From Dissophora ornata (lineage: Eukaryota; Mortierellomycota; Mortierellomycetes; Mortierellales; Mortierellaceae): 63,904 nucleotides of DNA. The stretch spans positions 1 through 63,904 of the forward strand of contig MU616658.1 of assembly GCA_025201705.1 (NCBI GenBank), written 5' to 3'. Each line of letters opens with the position of its first letter. Positions within the stretch are counted from its first letter, which is position 1. The translations under genes were made by a program, and so were the position numbers. Positions 1 through 10,027 of the stretch are shown one piece after another. The notes beneath the pieces were generated by a model, which saw nothing but the letters and a program-made list of their open reading frames with translations, made no database searches and was not told the origin of the DNA.

Positions 1-109
1 CGAGCATGATGAGTTTTTCCAGCAAAGCGGAAAGCAACGTCTCTTTTCCTTGGAAGTCGCAACCAATGCGTGCTCGATATAGCTCGTTCGTGAGAAGGTG
101 TGCTTGGGA
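1..109 (-). CDS. Partial unrecognised protein, runs off the left edge
   Basis: On the minus strand, the bases from 109 down to 1 are open and read like real protein, for example GCDFQGKETLLSALLEKL near the edge. The open stretch begins directly after an acceptor-like TTAG at 110-113. A possible first exon lies at 178-198 (ATG at 198, seven codons) and joins in phase, but its donor would be GTGTTG, which is weak. The gene would then start about 77 bases downstream of the RING gene's stop. The family is not recognised, and most of the gene lies outside the window. Confidence 0.35.
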
Positions 110-274
110 CTAACTAAAGTATGTACCTTGATGGGTTCACATAAACTAAATTCATTTTCGTTCCCCTAAACCAACACAGTGCATAGTAGTGATTCCATGG
201 CACGGATTCGCATTTATTCTTTATTGCGGAGTGAACACGACAAGATGGAGAGGTATCTTCTGTGCTTATGGCCT

Positions 275-1701
275 CTAGGATGACGGATCCGCTAGGGCGG
301 CCAAATTCGCGAGGACTCGATTTCTCTGCTGCTTCGCGATCGCCTTGTCCATCGCGACAATCCTCAACTTGCCCCCGACAATCGTCACACCTACCCATCC
401 AGCCGTGATCAGACTTCGCAGGATCAATCCTCGCCAGTCTGAGAATTTTGTCATGTCATGACCAAGCTCCTTCAGCTTCTGCATATAGCCCATCTCCTTG
501 CGCCCCTTGGCCAGGTCCACAAAGTTGAGCACCAGTTGCTGACGACAGGCAGGGCAGGTCTGACGACCTGCATTCTTGGTGAGATTGTATTCGTCTTGCT
601 GTGGGAACAGCGGTCGAAATACAGGCTCGGCAGCGTCATCTGGTTCTTGACGCTGCTGTTCTTGTTCCTGTGATTCTAGATGTGCTTGTTGAGTTGGTGA
701 TACCGGTTCTGTTCCATGGGCATGCTCATGCTGCTCGACCGGTCCGTGCACATTGCTTATTGTTATCGCAGCCGCGGCTGGTGCCACTTCGTCACCTTCC
801 GTTGCAGCCGCAACCTCCTGAAGTGACGGCGCATCAAGCGGTATGCGCAGCTGAATATTCGCTTCCGACCTAATCGCAGGCAACGACAACAGCCATCCGA
901 GGCCCATTCGGTTCCCAACTGCTCTCGGGGTATTCATGCCCGCGACAGCCCCATGGAGTGCCGTCCCCCAGCTAAATACCCGGAACGCCTCCATGGGTCG
1001 GTAGCCCTTAGGACCATAGTTGTACCACTTGCGGATACAACCTCTGTGTGCCACATGCTGCTTGACCACACAAAAATTCTCCAGCACATGATCTGTGTCC
1101 TTGTTCAGGCCCACGCCCCTTCCATGACCATTATAGTAATCCTCCTGATCTGTCAGATCGTCATCGTCCAACATGGCTCCGTAGCAGATACAGCAGTCAT
1201 CATCGTTCAACTGCACGTCTTTATCAAGCGGACGACCTTTGATCATAATCCGTCGTTTCTCGAGCCCAAACTTGCGGAGGATGTAAAACATGACGAATTC
1301 ATCCATCATCATAGTCGCGAGTGAAAAGATCGCGACCTTGCCTAGGATCGGGCGCGTATTTCGGAAAAAATCGCCATAGGGTCGACCTGGCCGTTTTGTC
1401 AGGGTCGAGGTTAGACGAACGACACGCAACATGAGGTAGGCCACAACCAGATAGTAGCAACTAATGGCACGCATTTCGCCTTCGCTCCACCGCTTCTTGC
1501 GGAAGAGCCATCGGGGTTGTGAGTTGATCAGAATGGTTGCTATTTGCGAAAAGCAATCATTTGCCGGCCTGGTTACGATGTACTCCCTTGTCGATGATTA
1601 CATAGTAGAGGTAGCACCCTTCCCTTTGACTTTTGGCTAACACAAAATGACTTCTCTTACCTTTCAGCCAGGCAGATACCGCTATGAGGAAGGAGTCGCA
1701 T
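275..1701 (-). CDS. Membrane-associated protein with a split RING-like zinc finger
   Basis: Two exons, 1661-1701 and 275-1586 (intron 1587-1660, 74 nt, GTAAGA donor), give 450 residues. The splice joins GAA-AG to G-GAG in phase and adds about 51 residues ahead of the long ORF. Hydrophobic stretches lie near residues 55-72, 93-117 and 395-415. RING-type ligands are visible: CCIC at about 145-148, C186, H191, H194, C197, then CPAC at about 358-361. This resembles a C3HC4/RING-H2 pattern, but some 160 residues (Ala-, Gln- and Glu-rich, low complexity) separate the last two ligand pairs. The likely role is a membrane E3 ubiquitin ligase, inferred from the RING alone. No substrate or named family is recognised. 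Confidence 0.7.
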
Positions 1702-2333
1702 ACAGTGATAAACACACGAAGCGGGTTTAATTGAATAAGGCGTCAGTTGGGTGTGCGCTGAAGGCCGCATGATTTCTGCAAAAGCGTATATTTTATTTAC
1801 CCCAGGCATTTAGTGATATGACGAGACCCGCCGGGATGCCCTTGACGATCTCCCGGGCTATTCGTGCTGCATCCATTCTCCTGTAGAGCGAAGCAGGTGT
1901 GACAACAACCATGGTGCTGCTATATAGAGCCTCCCGCACAGGCCAAGGCAAAGGTTGGACGGCTGTAAAAAGTGTGTAGAGTGAGAGAAGTCAGAGCCGG
2001 CAATTGCGAATGAGGAGCGTGAGGGCGAAGAATGTAAAATGCAGAAAGGATGTGTGATGTAGAGGAGGGAGGTGAAGGAGGAAAGGGTAGGGGATTAAAC
2101 AAGGAGGGACGGCAGGGAATGGAAGAGCAAGGAGGGACGAAAGAGCGAAGAGCAAGGAGGGACGGCAACAGGCGACTGTCAGCATAGTCTGCCAGCCAAT
2201 TGGAGCGGGTCATTCCTATGGAGAGCGGACACACCCGATCGCGTAGTCGAGCCGGGTCGGTCGAGTAAATTCAACAGCAAGACGGTGGTGACAAAACGAA
2301 GCATTTAATAAAATATAAAACAGCTATCTCTCT
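1702..2333. other. Intergenic region with a purine-rich imperfect repeat
   Basis: This lies between the RING gene's start and the end of BRR2 and should hold the RING gene's promoter. From about 2040 to 2166 the plus strand is almost all purine, with three copies of an AAGGAGGGACG core near 2101, 2134 and 2154. No ORF here looks coding. Confidence 0.6.
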
Positions 2334-5300
2334 TTACTCCTGCATTTCCACGTCCTCGTCCTCATCCTCCTCGTCCTCGTCACTATCCTCCTCGCCTTCG
2401 CCAACCGACAGCTTCATGTCAACCTCTTGATCGCATCCCAAGAAACTGTCGCACATGGTGTAAAGCTTGAACGTCTGCTCGCCTGCACGGGGGCACACAA
2501 ACTCCAGCTTCACCTTCAATCTGCGTTGAAGCGTGATCCTCTTGATCGCCAGAAGTGTCTTGGTTGCAGGATCGCCCACAACAATCCACCAGCCTTCATC
2601 CTTCTTCGTAGGGAAGAACGGTGCGGGTACGCTTGTCAGCTCCTCGTCATCGCCTTCGCGCTCCAATTGTACTTCAACCACCACGGGCTGGCCAGTCTTG
2701 ATGTCGTCCTCGTCTTCAACCTCATATCCGACCTCAATGCTTGGATATCGGTTCACGAAATCGGCAATGGCACGCATCTGCCGCTCATCAACCTGGAGTG
2801 CCGAATCACGGTCCTTGTCCGCCATGTCCATAATATCAAATACAGACTCGACACCCTTGGCCTCGCAGCGCTTGATCCTCTCGCTCGTCATATATGGGAT
2901 CTGTTTCAACGGCGAGTCACGGTCCCACATCGCCTGAACGCTCATCTGCGCTAACTCCATGGCAGCCAGAGCAGGAGGCAGCCATCCATTCGAGGAAATA
3001 ACATCGACGCAAGCTTGCAGCAACGGAATAACCTGACCAACAACGACGACTTGATCCGATGCAAGGTCCGCAGGCAGCTGCGTGCGCGAAAAATGAGCTT
3101 GCAGCAAGATGTTGGCCTTGTGGTGTGGGTTCGTGAACTTGACATTTCCAAGCTTCACAGGTAGGCGGTCATAGATGCGTTTCAAGATCTGGTCCTCGTG
3201 ATGGCGGATTGGGATCGACTCGTACTCGGCAGCTGTCGAAATGATCTCCAACAGACCCTTCAGCTTCGTGGTTGGTGTCAAACTGGAGCTGAACAACTCG
3301 ACCGTTGAAAAGTTGATGTTGTAGTACGCCGCAATCATACCCAAGTTTAGTGGCGACACATCCATCTCGTCCTCGATCGCGATGCACTTGGAGGTCACCA
3401 AATCATTGATCGTCGTCTCGACCAACTCTGAGAGATGGTCGGAAAGGTGACGATGGGTCACGCCTTGCAGATTATAGTAGTTGGGGTTTTGTGCCATGCG
3501 TCTGTACAGGAACGTCCAGGTGAGGTAATCAACAGCGTCCTGCTTGTTCTCAATCGTCTTGGTCACAATCTCGGCATTGAAGTGGTCGTGCAAAAAGTGA
3601 TCCAAATGAGACTCTACGGGTAGGGCCTCGAACAAGAACTTCTTATAAAACTCCTTCCTGTTGGACTGGCACATCAGCACACAGCGACTGGACTCATCCT
3701 CCTTGGGGCGACATGCCCGCCCCATCATTTGCAAAATGTCCGTCGTCGGGTAATCTGCATAGCGATGGTCCTTACCGTCATAGTATTGAGTTCCCATGAC
3801 GATTACCATGTAAGAGCTCAATGGAATACCCCAGCAGGTATCCCTGGAAGCAACAACCACTTGAATGGCGCCGGTCTCGAATAGTGTCTCGACAACACGC
3901 TTATCACTTTTACTCAGAGCCTCATGGAAGAATCCGATACCATGCTGGAGGGAAGCGACCAGAGCTTTATCCTGAACATGCTCCAGATGAGCGTTCAATA
4001 CATCCTGATCGCAGTGGAGGAACCGCTCTGGGGTGTCGTCAGCAGCGCAGAAGGTCAAGAGATCCGTGACTGTGAGGCGGCACTGCTTGCGGGATGGCAC
4101 AAAGACGATGACGGGCTTGTCGGGAGAGTGAGTAGTAATGGCATTGTATGTTGGCTTAGCCATAGCGATCATCCAGGAGGCGAAATGAGGAATGGTGTAG
4201 CTCTGAATATGAACATCCAGAGGCAGAGGGCGAACCATAGGATGGAAATTGAAGACAGAGTGGCTGGTCGCGCCGATCCACTCGCCCAAATCGCGAGCAT
4301 TGGCGAGCGAAGTGCTCAGTGCAACAATACGGATTTTGCTCTCTACCTGAGAGGCGATGTAGCGCATCCTGGAAACGATGACCTCGTACGTGGGTCCAAT
4401 ATCCCCCCCGATCAAGTGTAACTCATCTGCGATAAAGAGCTGAACAGTCTGGACGTTCTTGCGCTGCTTCCAGCGACGGGAAATGACATCCCACTGGCTA
4501 GGTGTTGCCAGAATGACATCTCCGCGCTCCAAAAGTTTGAGATCAGCACTGGTCTCTCCTGTGAGTGCCACAATAGTCTTGCCACCCTGGACATCCCCAA
4601 ACTTAGTGTACCACTCCTTTCGGCGAGCATCGACAACCTCCTGGTGGGGAGCGATGTAGACGATACGGCCCTTAGGTGCTCCCTTGACAGGCTTCTTATT
4701 CCATTGGCGCATCATGGCAAACTCTGCACAAATAGTCTTTCCTGACCCAGTAGGTGCGCCGACAAAGACGTTGTCGTCCAATGTATAAAGCGTGTTGAAG
4801 ACTTGGGTCTGGATCGGGTTAAACTTCGTCACAGTCTTGGAATAAATCTCCTCAAACTCACGGTTGCGAAGTGCAGTGATGGGCAGTGGTTGAAGATCCA
4901 GAAGCTCGGTATGTGGGGGGTACTTCTCGGGCAAGATCAAATGCTTAAACGAGATGGGGAAGCGAGTCTCAGAATGCAACCACCGGTCGGAGATGAGGCT
5001 CACAAAGTAGTTTGGAGGAAGGGGATCAAACAAAGGAACCGTAAAAGTCATCAAGTGCTCCTCCTCGGCATACTGCTGCTTCAGGATAAACGACTCCTGG
5101 TGCAGAATCATCTCTCCATCCACATCCTCGACCAGGATCCAGAATGCTTCGGCCGTTCCGTGAACCTTCTCGTCCCACTTGAAGTCCGGTGTAATGGTGA
5201 GCTCGACCTTCAGGATGGAGCGCGTCAAGGGCTGTACATGAGACTGAAGATCCAACCTAGGGAACTCGTGGATATATCTCTCGAGCAATTTGCCGGCCTT

Positions 5301-8300
5301 CGGCACACCAACAAGCTCGCCAATCTCTTGGGAAGAGAGATCAAAGTAGCGGACCCACTCAAAGTCCTTGCGCTCAATCTTCTTGATAAGTTCAGGGTTG
5401 ATAGCTTTGAACTGACGAAGAGGGGTCATGGAGAGCCACTGTCTCTTTTCGACCATCTTGCACAAATCCAGGGCCTTGCGGGTAAGCTGAGCCCATCCGC
5501 GTCGAAGACAGATTTCGAAGATTGCGCGCAGAATACGTCCACTGCTCTGTGTCACATAGACCATGTCGCTGACGAGTGCAAACCCCTCCAACTTGAGCTG
5601 AGATATGTATGACTGCAAGAGGACGTTGATCTTAGCAGTGGGCTCCTCGATACTTTCTTTGATGGGGACAGGGACTTGCTCCAGCCACTTTTGAAGTTCT
5701 GCCTTCTCCTCCTCACGGACTGGGATGTACTTGAACTCGTCACTAAGCGAAAACACGCGGAAGAGCTCGATATGCGACATCATGGGCTTCAAGTGCTGGT
5801 TGTAGGTCGCCATCGAGTTGTGAGAGATGTAGTAGTGAGAGGCAATACGTCCGAGTTCCGTTCCCTGGAACTTTCCTGTGCGCTTGTCATACTTGACCAT
5901 GTTGCACTTGTCGAGAATAGTGGCTGCAGAGTGGATAATGTCGACACGCTTCTTTTGCAGATAAGGGTCATCTTCGAGATCGTCCGGCGAAATACTGTAC
6001 AGAGACGGGTTACGAAGCATGCGAACGTACAAGTAGGTGTAACCCAACCATTGCACGGCCTCGTCACGGTTCTTGATGGTTCCAAGGACAATCTCAGCGT
6101 TAAGGTTATCAGCGAGTTTGGACACAAACTGAGACTCAATAGGGAGCTGCTGGTTCAGCAAGGACAGATAGTACTGGAGCTCCGAGTGAGTGGTAATAAT
6201 AATGCCTTCGCCAAACTCGTCGAACTGGGGTCGACCAGCTCTTCCCAGCATTTGAAGGACATCTTGAGGAGACAACTCTGCCCAACGACCCTTCTCTGGA
6301 GAATAGACCTGTGTGCCCTTGATGATGACAGTGTGAGCGGGCAAGTTGACTCCCCAGGCAAGAGTGGCGGTCGAGCAGAGAACCTTGATATGACCAGCCA
6401 AGAAGAGTTCCTCCACAGCCTCACGATCAGCGCGAGTCATACCAGCATGATGGGTAGCGAATCCATAGGGAAGCAAATCCTTCAGAGCCGGGTCACTAGC
6501 CTGCTCTGCCTCAGCGAGTAAAATCTCTCGAGATCCACCATCAGGCCTAGCGAAATGCGTGATTGTGTCGTTCTCCAGTGCCATGTCGCGCAGAGTCTGT
6601 GCCGTCTTAGCTGTTTCCTTGCGTGAGTGCACAAAAATCAAAACTTGGTCGCCCTCGGGCTGGACAACATGCTCCATGACCTTTTCGTATGTAACTTCAT
6701 TCATGACCTGGAAGCGCTTAATAGCCTTTTTCTCTGTGATTCCGATAAACTCTTGCTTCAAAGGGCAGGGCCTCCAGGACCCATCAAAGTGGAACATTCC
6801 GCGGTTTGTATCCACGCGCAGGAAGGTGGCGACATCAACATAGTTCGGGAGCGTAGCAGAGAGTCCAACAAGGCGAATCAACTCCTGCGATTGCTCCATG
6901 AAGCGCAACGAACGGGCCACAATCGACTCCAGGACAGGACCACGGTCGTCATGCAGCAAGTGGATCTCATCAACGATGATCAGGCGAACAAGGTTGGTGT
7001 AACTCCTGTCTGTCGCCTTGCGAGTAATGATATCCCATTTTTCAGGTGTTGTAACGATCATCTGTGTCTCAGCGATCTGCTGCTTGTTCATCTGTCGATC
7101 TCCAGTCAATTCCTGAACAGACAGACCAAAGGCCTTCAGACGCTCGCCAAAGGTGCCAACCATCTCCTGAACCAAAGCCTTCATTGGAGCGATATAAACA
7201 ATCTTGAAAGAATCTTTGTCGATTACACCAGTCTCAGGATCACGGTACTTTTCGATCTCATGCAATACCGTGAGCATGGCGCAGTTGGTTTTACCAGCAC
7301 CAGTGGGGGCGCACAGGAGCATGTTTTCGTCCGAACCATAGGCGACATCGTAAACAGCGGTCTGGATTTGGTTCAATCCAAGTGGGAAGCATCCTTGGAT
7401 CCACTCTGGGAGCGAATTCTTAGCCTTGCGCTGACGATCGCCGGAAGGTTTCTTGGGTTGTGGCACATGTACTTCCTCATAGCCCTTCTTCTGACGACGG
7501 AAAGATCCCTCAGGGACGTGAACGCGCTTATTGGACATGAGATGGGATCCCTGAGCAAACGACATGGCATCCAGGTCGAGAAGTTGGCGAGGAGCAGCAG
7601 TAGCTGGGGCAGGCCCTTTCTCCTTGGGCAAAACGGCCATAGGTCCCGCTGCGGTAGGGGCTTGTCCTGCACCTCGTTTTCGGAGATCCGATTTGGCGCC
7701 AGCCTGGTGGCCCGATCCCTTGATGATCCAGTCCAGACCGAGCTCCCTCATCTTGGTCTCGAACTCCGCGCGCTCCTGCTCATTCGCTTTGCCAAGTCTC
7801 GTACACCACACAATCACATCGCGGTTCCTCGTGAGCATACTCACTAACTCGAACTTGTCATAGTCGAACAGCGCCATAAGCTCATTTTCACAATCGCGCA
7901 TGTTGATAGACTCTGAAGCGATAATGGCCATTGCAGCATCGGTTTTTTCCTGGGCAACAATTTCGTCTTTGTAGAATGTAGAGATGAAACGCTGCAACCA
8001 GTAAGCATCGACCTGATGAGGCTGCAGTTTCTTTGTCGTGTCCACCTTGGTTTCCGATGCTCCAACGCGCACTGCCTCATCTTCGTCCACATTCATAGCA
8101 GACTCTTCCTCCTCCTTCTCCACATTTCCAGCACCAACGACCACGTCCTGGGCTGTGTCGAGTCCCTCCTCGTCTTCGTGCTCAGATTCTGAGTGCAAAG
8201 AGTAGATGTCCTCTTCCTCCTCTTCTTCATCGAAAACAACGGCCACTCCATATTGCTCGTCAATGTCGCCAACTTTCTTGAGCTCTCCATCCTGATCAAC

Positions 8301-8909
8301 GCTCATCTCATCGGTGCCAGGGTTATAATCCGTGATTTTCTTGCCGAGGTTCACCAGAACTGAAAACTGATCAGCGGAAAGTTTATCCGAGTTACCGGAG
8401 CAGATGATCTCTTCAATCTCCTTCTTCTTGTCGAAATCTTTTAGCGTATCCGTGTGAAGAATCTGGAGGACCATGTCACCAGCGCTCCTGACAACATCGT
8501 GTGATACGTCGCCGAGATAGCGCTGAACGAATGTGAGAATCAGCTCGTACGCATGTCTCGTTTCCTTAGTCCTAGGTCTATATCCCCCGCTCTCAAGATC
8601 CTCTGTGGCTGCCAACACTGACGAGTATCCGTATGCGCTCTTCAAGGACTTTTCTTCGGCTCTCTTTTTACGCCTTTCCAGATCCTTCTCGCTGGGTTCG
8701 CTCTTTTTCTTTTTGGCCTCCTCGATCTTGGACAGATCTCTCACAGCTCTACTACCAAATTCTTTGGGATCGATGCGACCGAACAAGGACTCGGCTTCTC
8801 CAGTAGGCTCATTTCCGCGGCGTGGGTTGTCTGACCGGTTTCCATGGAGAACCAAGTTGGAATTTAGCGCGTACTGGTACTGCTGATCCTTTGCTACTTT
8901 GTCAGCCAT
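2334..8909 (-). CDS. BRR2: Pre-mRNA-splicing helicase Brr2 (U5 snRNP 200 kDa subunit)
   Basis: A single uninterrupted ORF of 2191 residues, the family's usual length (about 2140-2170). I start at the ATG at 8909 (MADKVAKDQQYQYALN), because the 23 codons upstream do not look like Brr2. The protein is a Ski2-like tandem helicase that unwinds U4/U6 snRNA during spliceosome activation. The N-terminal cassette has APTGAGKT near residue 535 and DEIHLLHD near 646. The C-terminal cassette has APTGSGKT near 1385 and DELHLIGG near 1496, the expected degenerate second copy. A Sec63 domain follows each cassette (about 1015-1330 and 1855-2165). A PWI-like segment lies near 290-400, and the protein ends in an acidic tail. 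Family identity is secure. Lack of introns is unusual for this region. Confidence 0.97.
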   Translation of the reverse strand: MADKVAKDQQYQYALNSNLVLHGNRSDNPRRGNEPTGEAESLFGRIDPKEFGSRAVRDLSKIEEAKKKKSEPSEKDLERRKKRAEEKSLKSAYGYSSVLAATEDLESGGYRPRTKETRHAYELILTFVQRYLGDVSHDVVRSAGDMVLQILHTDTLKDFDKKKEIEEIICSGNSDKLSADQFSVLVNLGKKITDYNPGTDEMSVDQDGELKKVGDIDEQYGVAVVFDEEEEEEDIYSLHSESEHEDEEGLDTAQDVVVGAGNVEKEEEESAMNVDEDEAVRVGASETKVDTTKKLQPHQVDAYWLQRFISTFYKDEIVAQEKTDAAMAIIASESINMRDCENELMALFDYDKFELVSMLTRNRDVIVWCTRLGKANEQERAEFETKMRELGLDWIIKGSGHQAGAKSDLRKRGAGQAPTAAGPMAVLPKEKGPAPATAAPRQLLDLDAMSFAQGSHLMSNKRVHVPEGSFRRQKKGYEEVHVPQPKKPSGDRQRKAKNSLPEWIQGCFPLGLNQIQTAVYDVAYGSDENMLLCAPTGAGKTNCAMLTVLHEIEKYRDPETGVIDKDSFKIVYIAPMKALVQEMVGTFGERLKAFGLSVQELTGDRQMNKQQIAETQMIVTTPEKWDIITRKATDRSYTNLVRLIIVDEIHLLHDDRGPVLESIVARSLRFMEQSQELIRLVGLSATLPNYVDVATFLRVDTNRGMFHFDGSWRPCPLKQEFIGITEKKAIKRFQVMNEVTYEKVMEHVVQPEGDQVLIFVHSRKETAKTAQTLRDMALENDTITHFARPDGGSREILLAEAEQASDPALKDLLPYGFATHHAGMTRADREAVEELFLAGHIKVLCSTATLAWGVNLPAHTVIIKGTQVYSPEKGRWAELSPQDVLQMLGRAGRPQFDEFGEGIIITTHSELQYYLSLLNQQLPIESQFVSKLADNLNAEIVLGTIKNRDEAVQWLGYTYLYVRMLRNPSLYSISPDDLEDDPYLQKKRVDIIHSAATILDKCNMVKYDKRTGKFQGTELGRIASHYYISHNSMATYNQHLKPMMSHIELFRVFSLSDEFKYIPVREEEKAELQKWLEQVPVPIKESIEEPTAKINVLLQSYISQLKLEGFALVSDMVYVTQSSGRILRAIFEICLRRGWAQLTRKALDLCKMVEKRQWLSMTPLRQFKAINPELIKKIERKDFEWVRYFDLSSQEIGELVGVPKAGKLLERYIHEFPRLDLQSHVQPLTRSILKVELTITPDFKWDEKVHGTAEAFWILVEDVDGEMILHQESFILKQQYAEEEHLMTFTVPLFDPLPPNYFVSLISDRWLHSETRFPISFKHLILPEKYPPHTELLDLQPLPITALRNREFEEIYSKTVTKFNPIQTQVFNTLYTLDDNVFVGAPTGSGKTICAEFAMMRQWNKKPVKGAPKGRIVYIAPHQEVVDARRKEWYTKFGDVQGGKTIVALTGETSADLKLLERGDVILATPSQWDVISRRWKQRKNVQTVQLFIADELHLIGGDIGPTYEVIVSRMRYIASQVESKIRIVALSTSLANARDLGEWIGATSHSVFNFHPMVRPLPLDVHIQSYTIPHFASWMIAMAKPTYNAITTHSPDKPVIVFVPSRKQCRLTVTDLLTFCAADDTPERFLHCDQDVLNAHLEHVQDKALVASLQHGIGFFHEALSKSDKRVVETLFETGAIQVVVASRDTCWGIPLSSYMVIVMGTQYYDGKDHRYADYPTTDILQMMGRACRPKEDESSRCVLMCQSNRKEFYKKFLFEALPVESHLDHFLHDHFNAEIVTKTIENKQDAVDYLTWTFLYRRMAQNPNYYNLQGVTHRHLSDHLSELVETTINDLVTSKCIAIEDEMDVSPLNLGMIAAYYNINFSTVELFSSSLTPTTKLKGLLEIISTAAEYESIPIRHHEDQILKRIYDRLPVKLGNVKFTNPHHKANILLQAHFSRTQLPADLASDQVVVVGQVIPLLQACVDVISSNGWLPPALAAMELAQMSVQAMWDRDSPLKQIPYMTSERIKRCEAKGVESVFDIMDMADKDRDSALQVDERQMRAIADFVNRYPSIEVGYEVEDEDDIKTGQPVVVEVQLEREGDDEELTSVPAPFFPTKKDEGWWIVVGDPATKTLLAIKRITLQRRLKVKLEFVCPRAGEQTFKLYTMCDSFLGCDQEVDMKLSVGEGEEDSDEDEEDEDEDVEMQE

Positions 8910-10027
8910 ATTGCGATTGCGGGGTCTAGTGGTGAGATGCAAATACAGATTAGCGAGCGTGACTCCGATCCTTAGCATTGATCTTATAGCAAGGGTCTTG
9001 GGAATCAGTCAACAAACCTTCAGAGTGCTGATATGATACAAGGGGAGAATCAGATATCGAGAATAGCTGCGATTAAAGATTGAAAGGGCCAATCTAGAGA
9101 CATACGCAAAGACGGTGGTTAGCGAGCAGCGTCAATCAAAACCAGGCCTTGACTAGAAGCAGCAGAGTCTATATAATACATACCAAACGCTCAACGGCTG
9201 GTAATTGAATGCACACACACAGACGGCACAAATGACCGAGAAGCGATTATTTCCTGCAGCGCCTTGGGGATGCTAAGCGGGCAGAAGCAGATGAGAGGCG
9301 ACGATCAGCTTCGCACGAGAGGGCTGTTAGCGCCACCAGATCAGCTCAAAAGCCTGCGTAAATGAGGTACTTACGTTTAGCCAGGAGTGCCGATCGTGAT
9401 TCCTTTTTATTTATTTCACAGCAGTGATTCGTGGCCTGCTGCGTTGGTGTTGGGGAAATGGAAATATTGAAAGATGAGTGAGAAGATGGATGGCGAATCG
9501 ATACAACAAGAGGTATATTCCTCTGTGTTTGCGTTGATGGAGGGAGAAGGCGCGGTTGGGAGGCGCTGTAAACACCAGAAACGAGGACAATGGGCGCGAA
9601 AATTACGTCACCGAAGTGACGAAACTCTCACGTCCACCCCGAATCATCGGCTGTAGACTAGTGTGTTTGCGGACACACAAAGTTTTACGGTCCAATTGAT
9701 CAAACCAACGGTTAGACTTACCCAAACGATGTCTTCGAAGTTGTAACATTAAAAGCATCCACAATAGACTTACAAGCTGTCAGAGCCATAGAACCGGATT
9801 CGTGACCATGTGCCTCTTCAACGCGCGGGGGGATCCCCAGGTACATGCTACGGTATTCAAAAGAGGAGAGCTTGGTCAACCCTCGAACTATCACTCTCAC
9901 CCAAGAAAGCTTGTGGAATAGGTTCTGCGTTAGTCAGAACGAAATTTTTAAGTCTAACGCAAGCATTGTGTTCATGTTTAATTATGCTATGGATACAAGT
10001 TCGCTATGATGCCAAGTATATTCCTTC
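8910..10027. other. Intergenic region, BRR2 promoter and leader
   Basis: About 1.1 kb between the BRR2 start and the 3' end of the PX protein gene. It contains an ACGTCACCGAAGTGACG imperfect palindrome near 9603, similar to a CRE/bZIP site, and short ORFs that look random. BRR2's transcription start should lie here. No RNA gene was recognised. Confidence 0.5.

Noticed and set aside
8910..8978. Upstream extension of BRR2
   Set aside because: The extra codons do not resemble Brr2, which starts naturally at MADKVAKDQQ.
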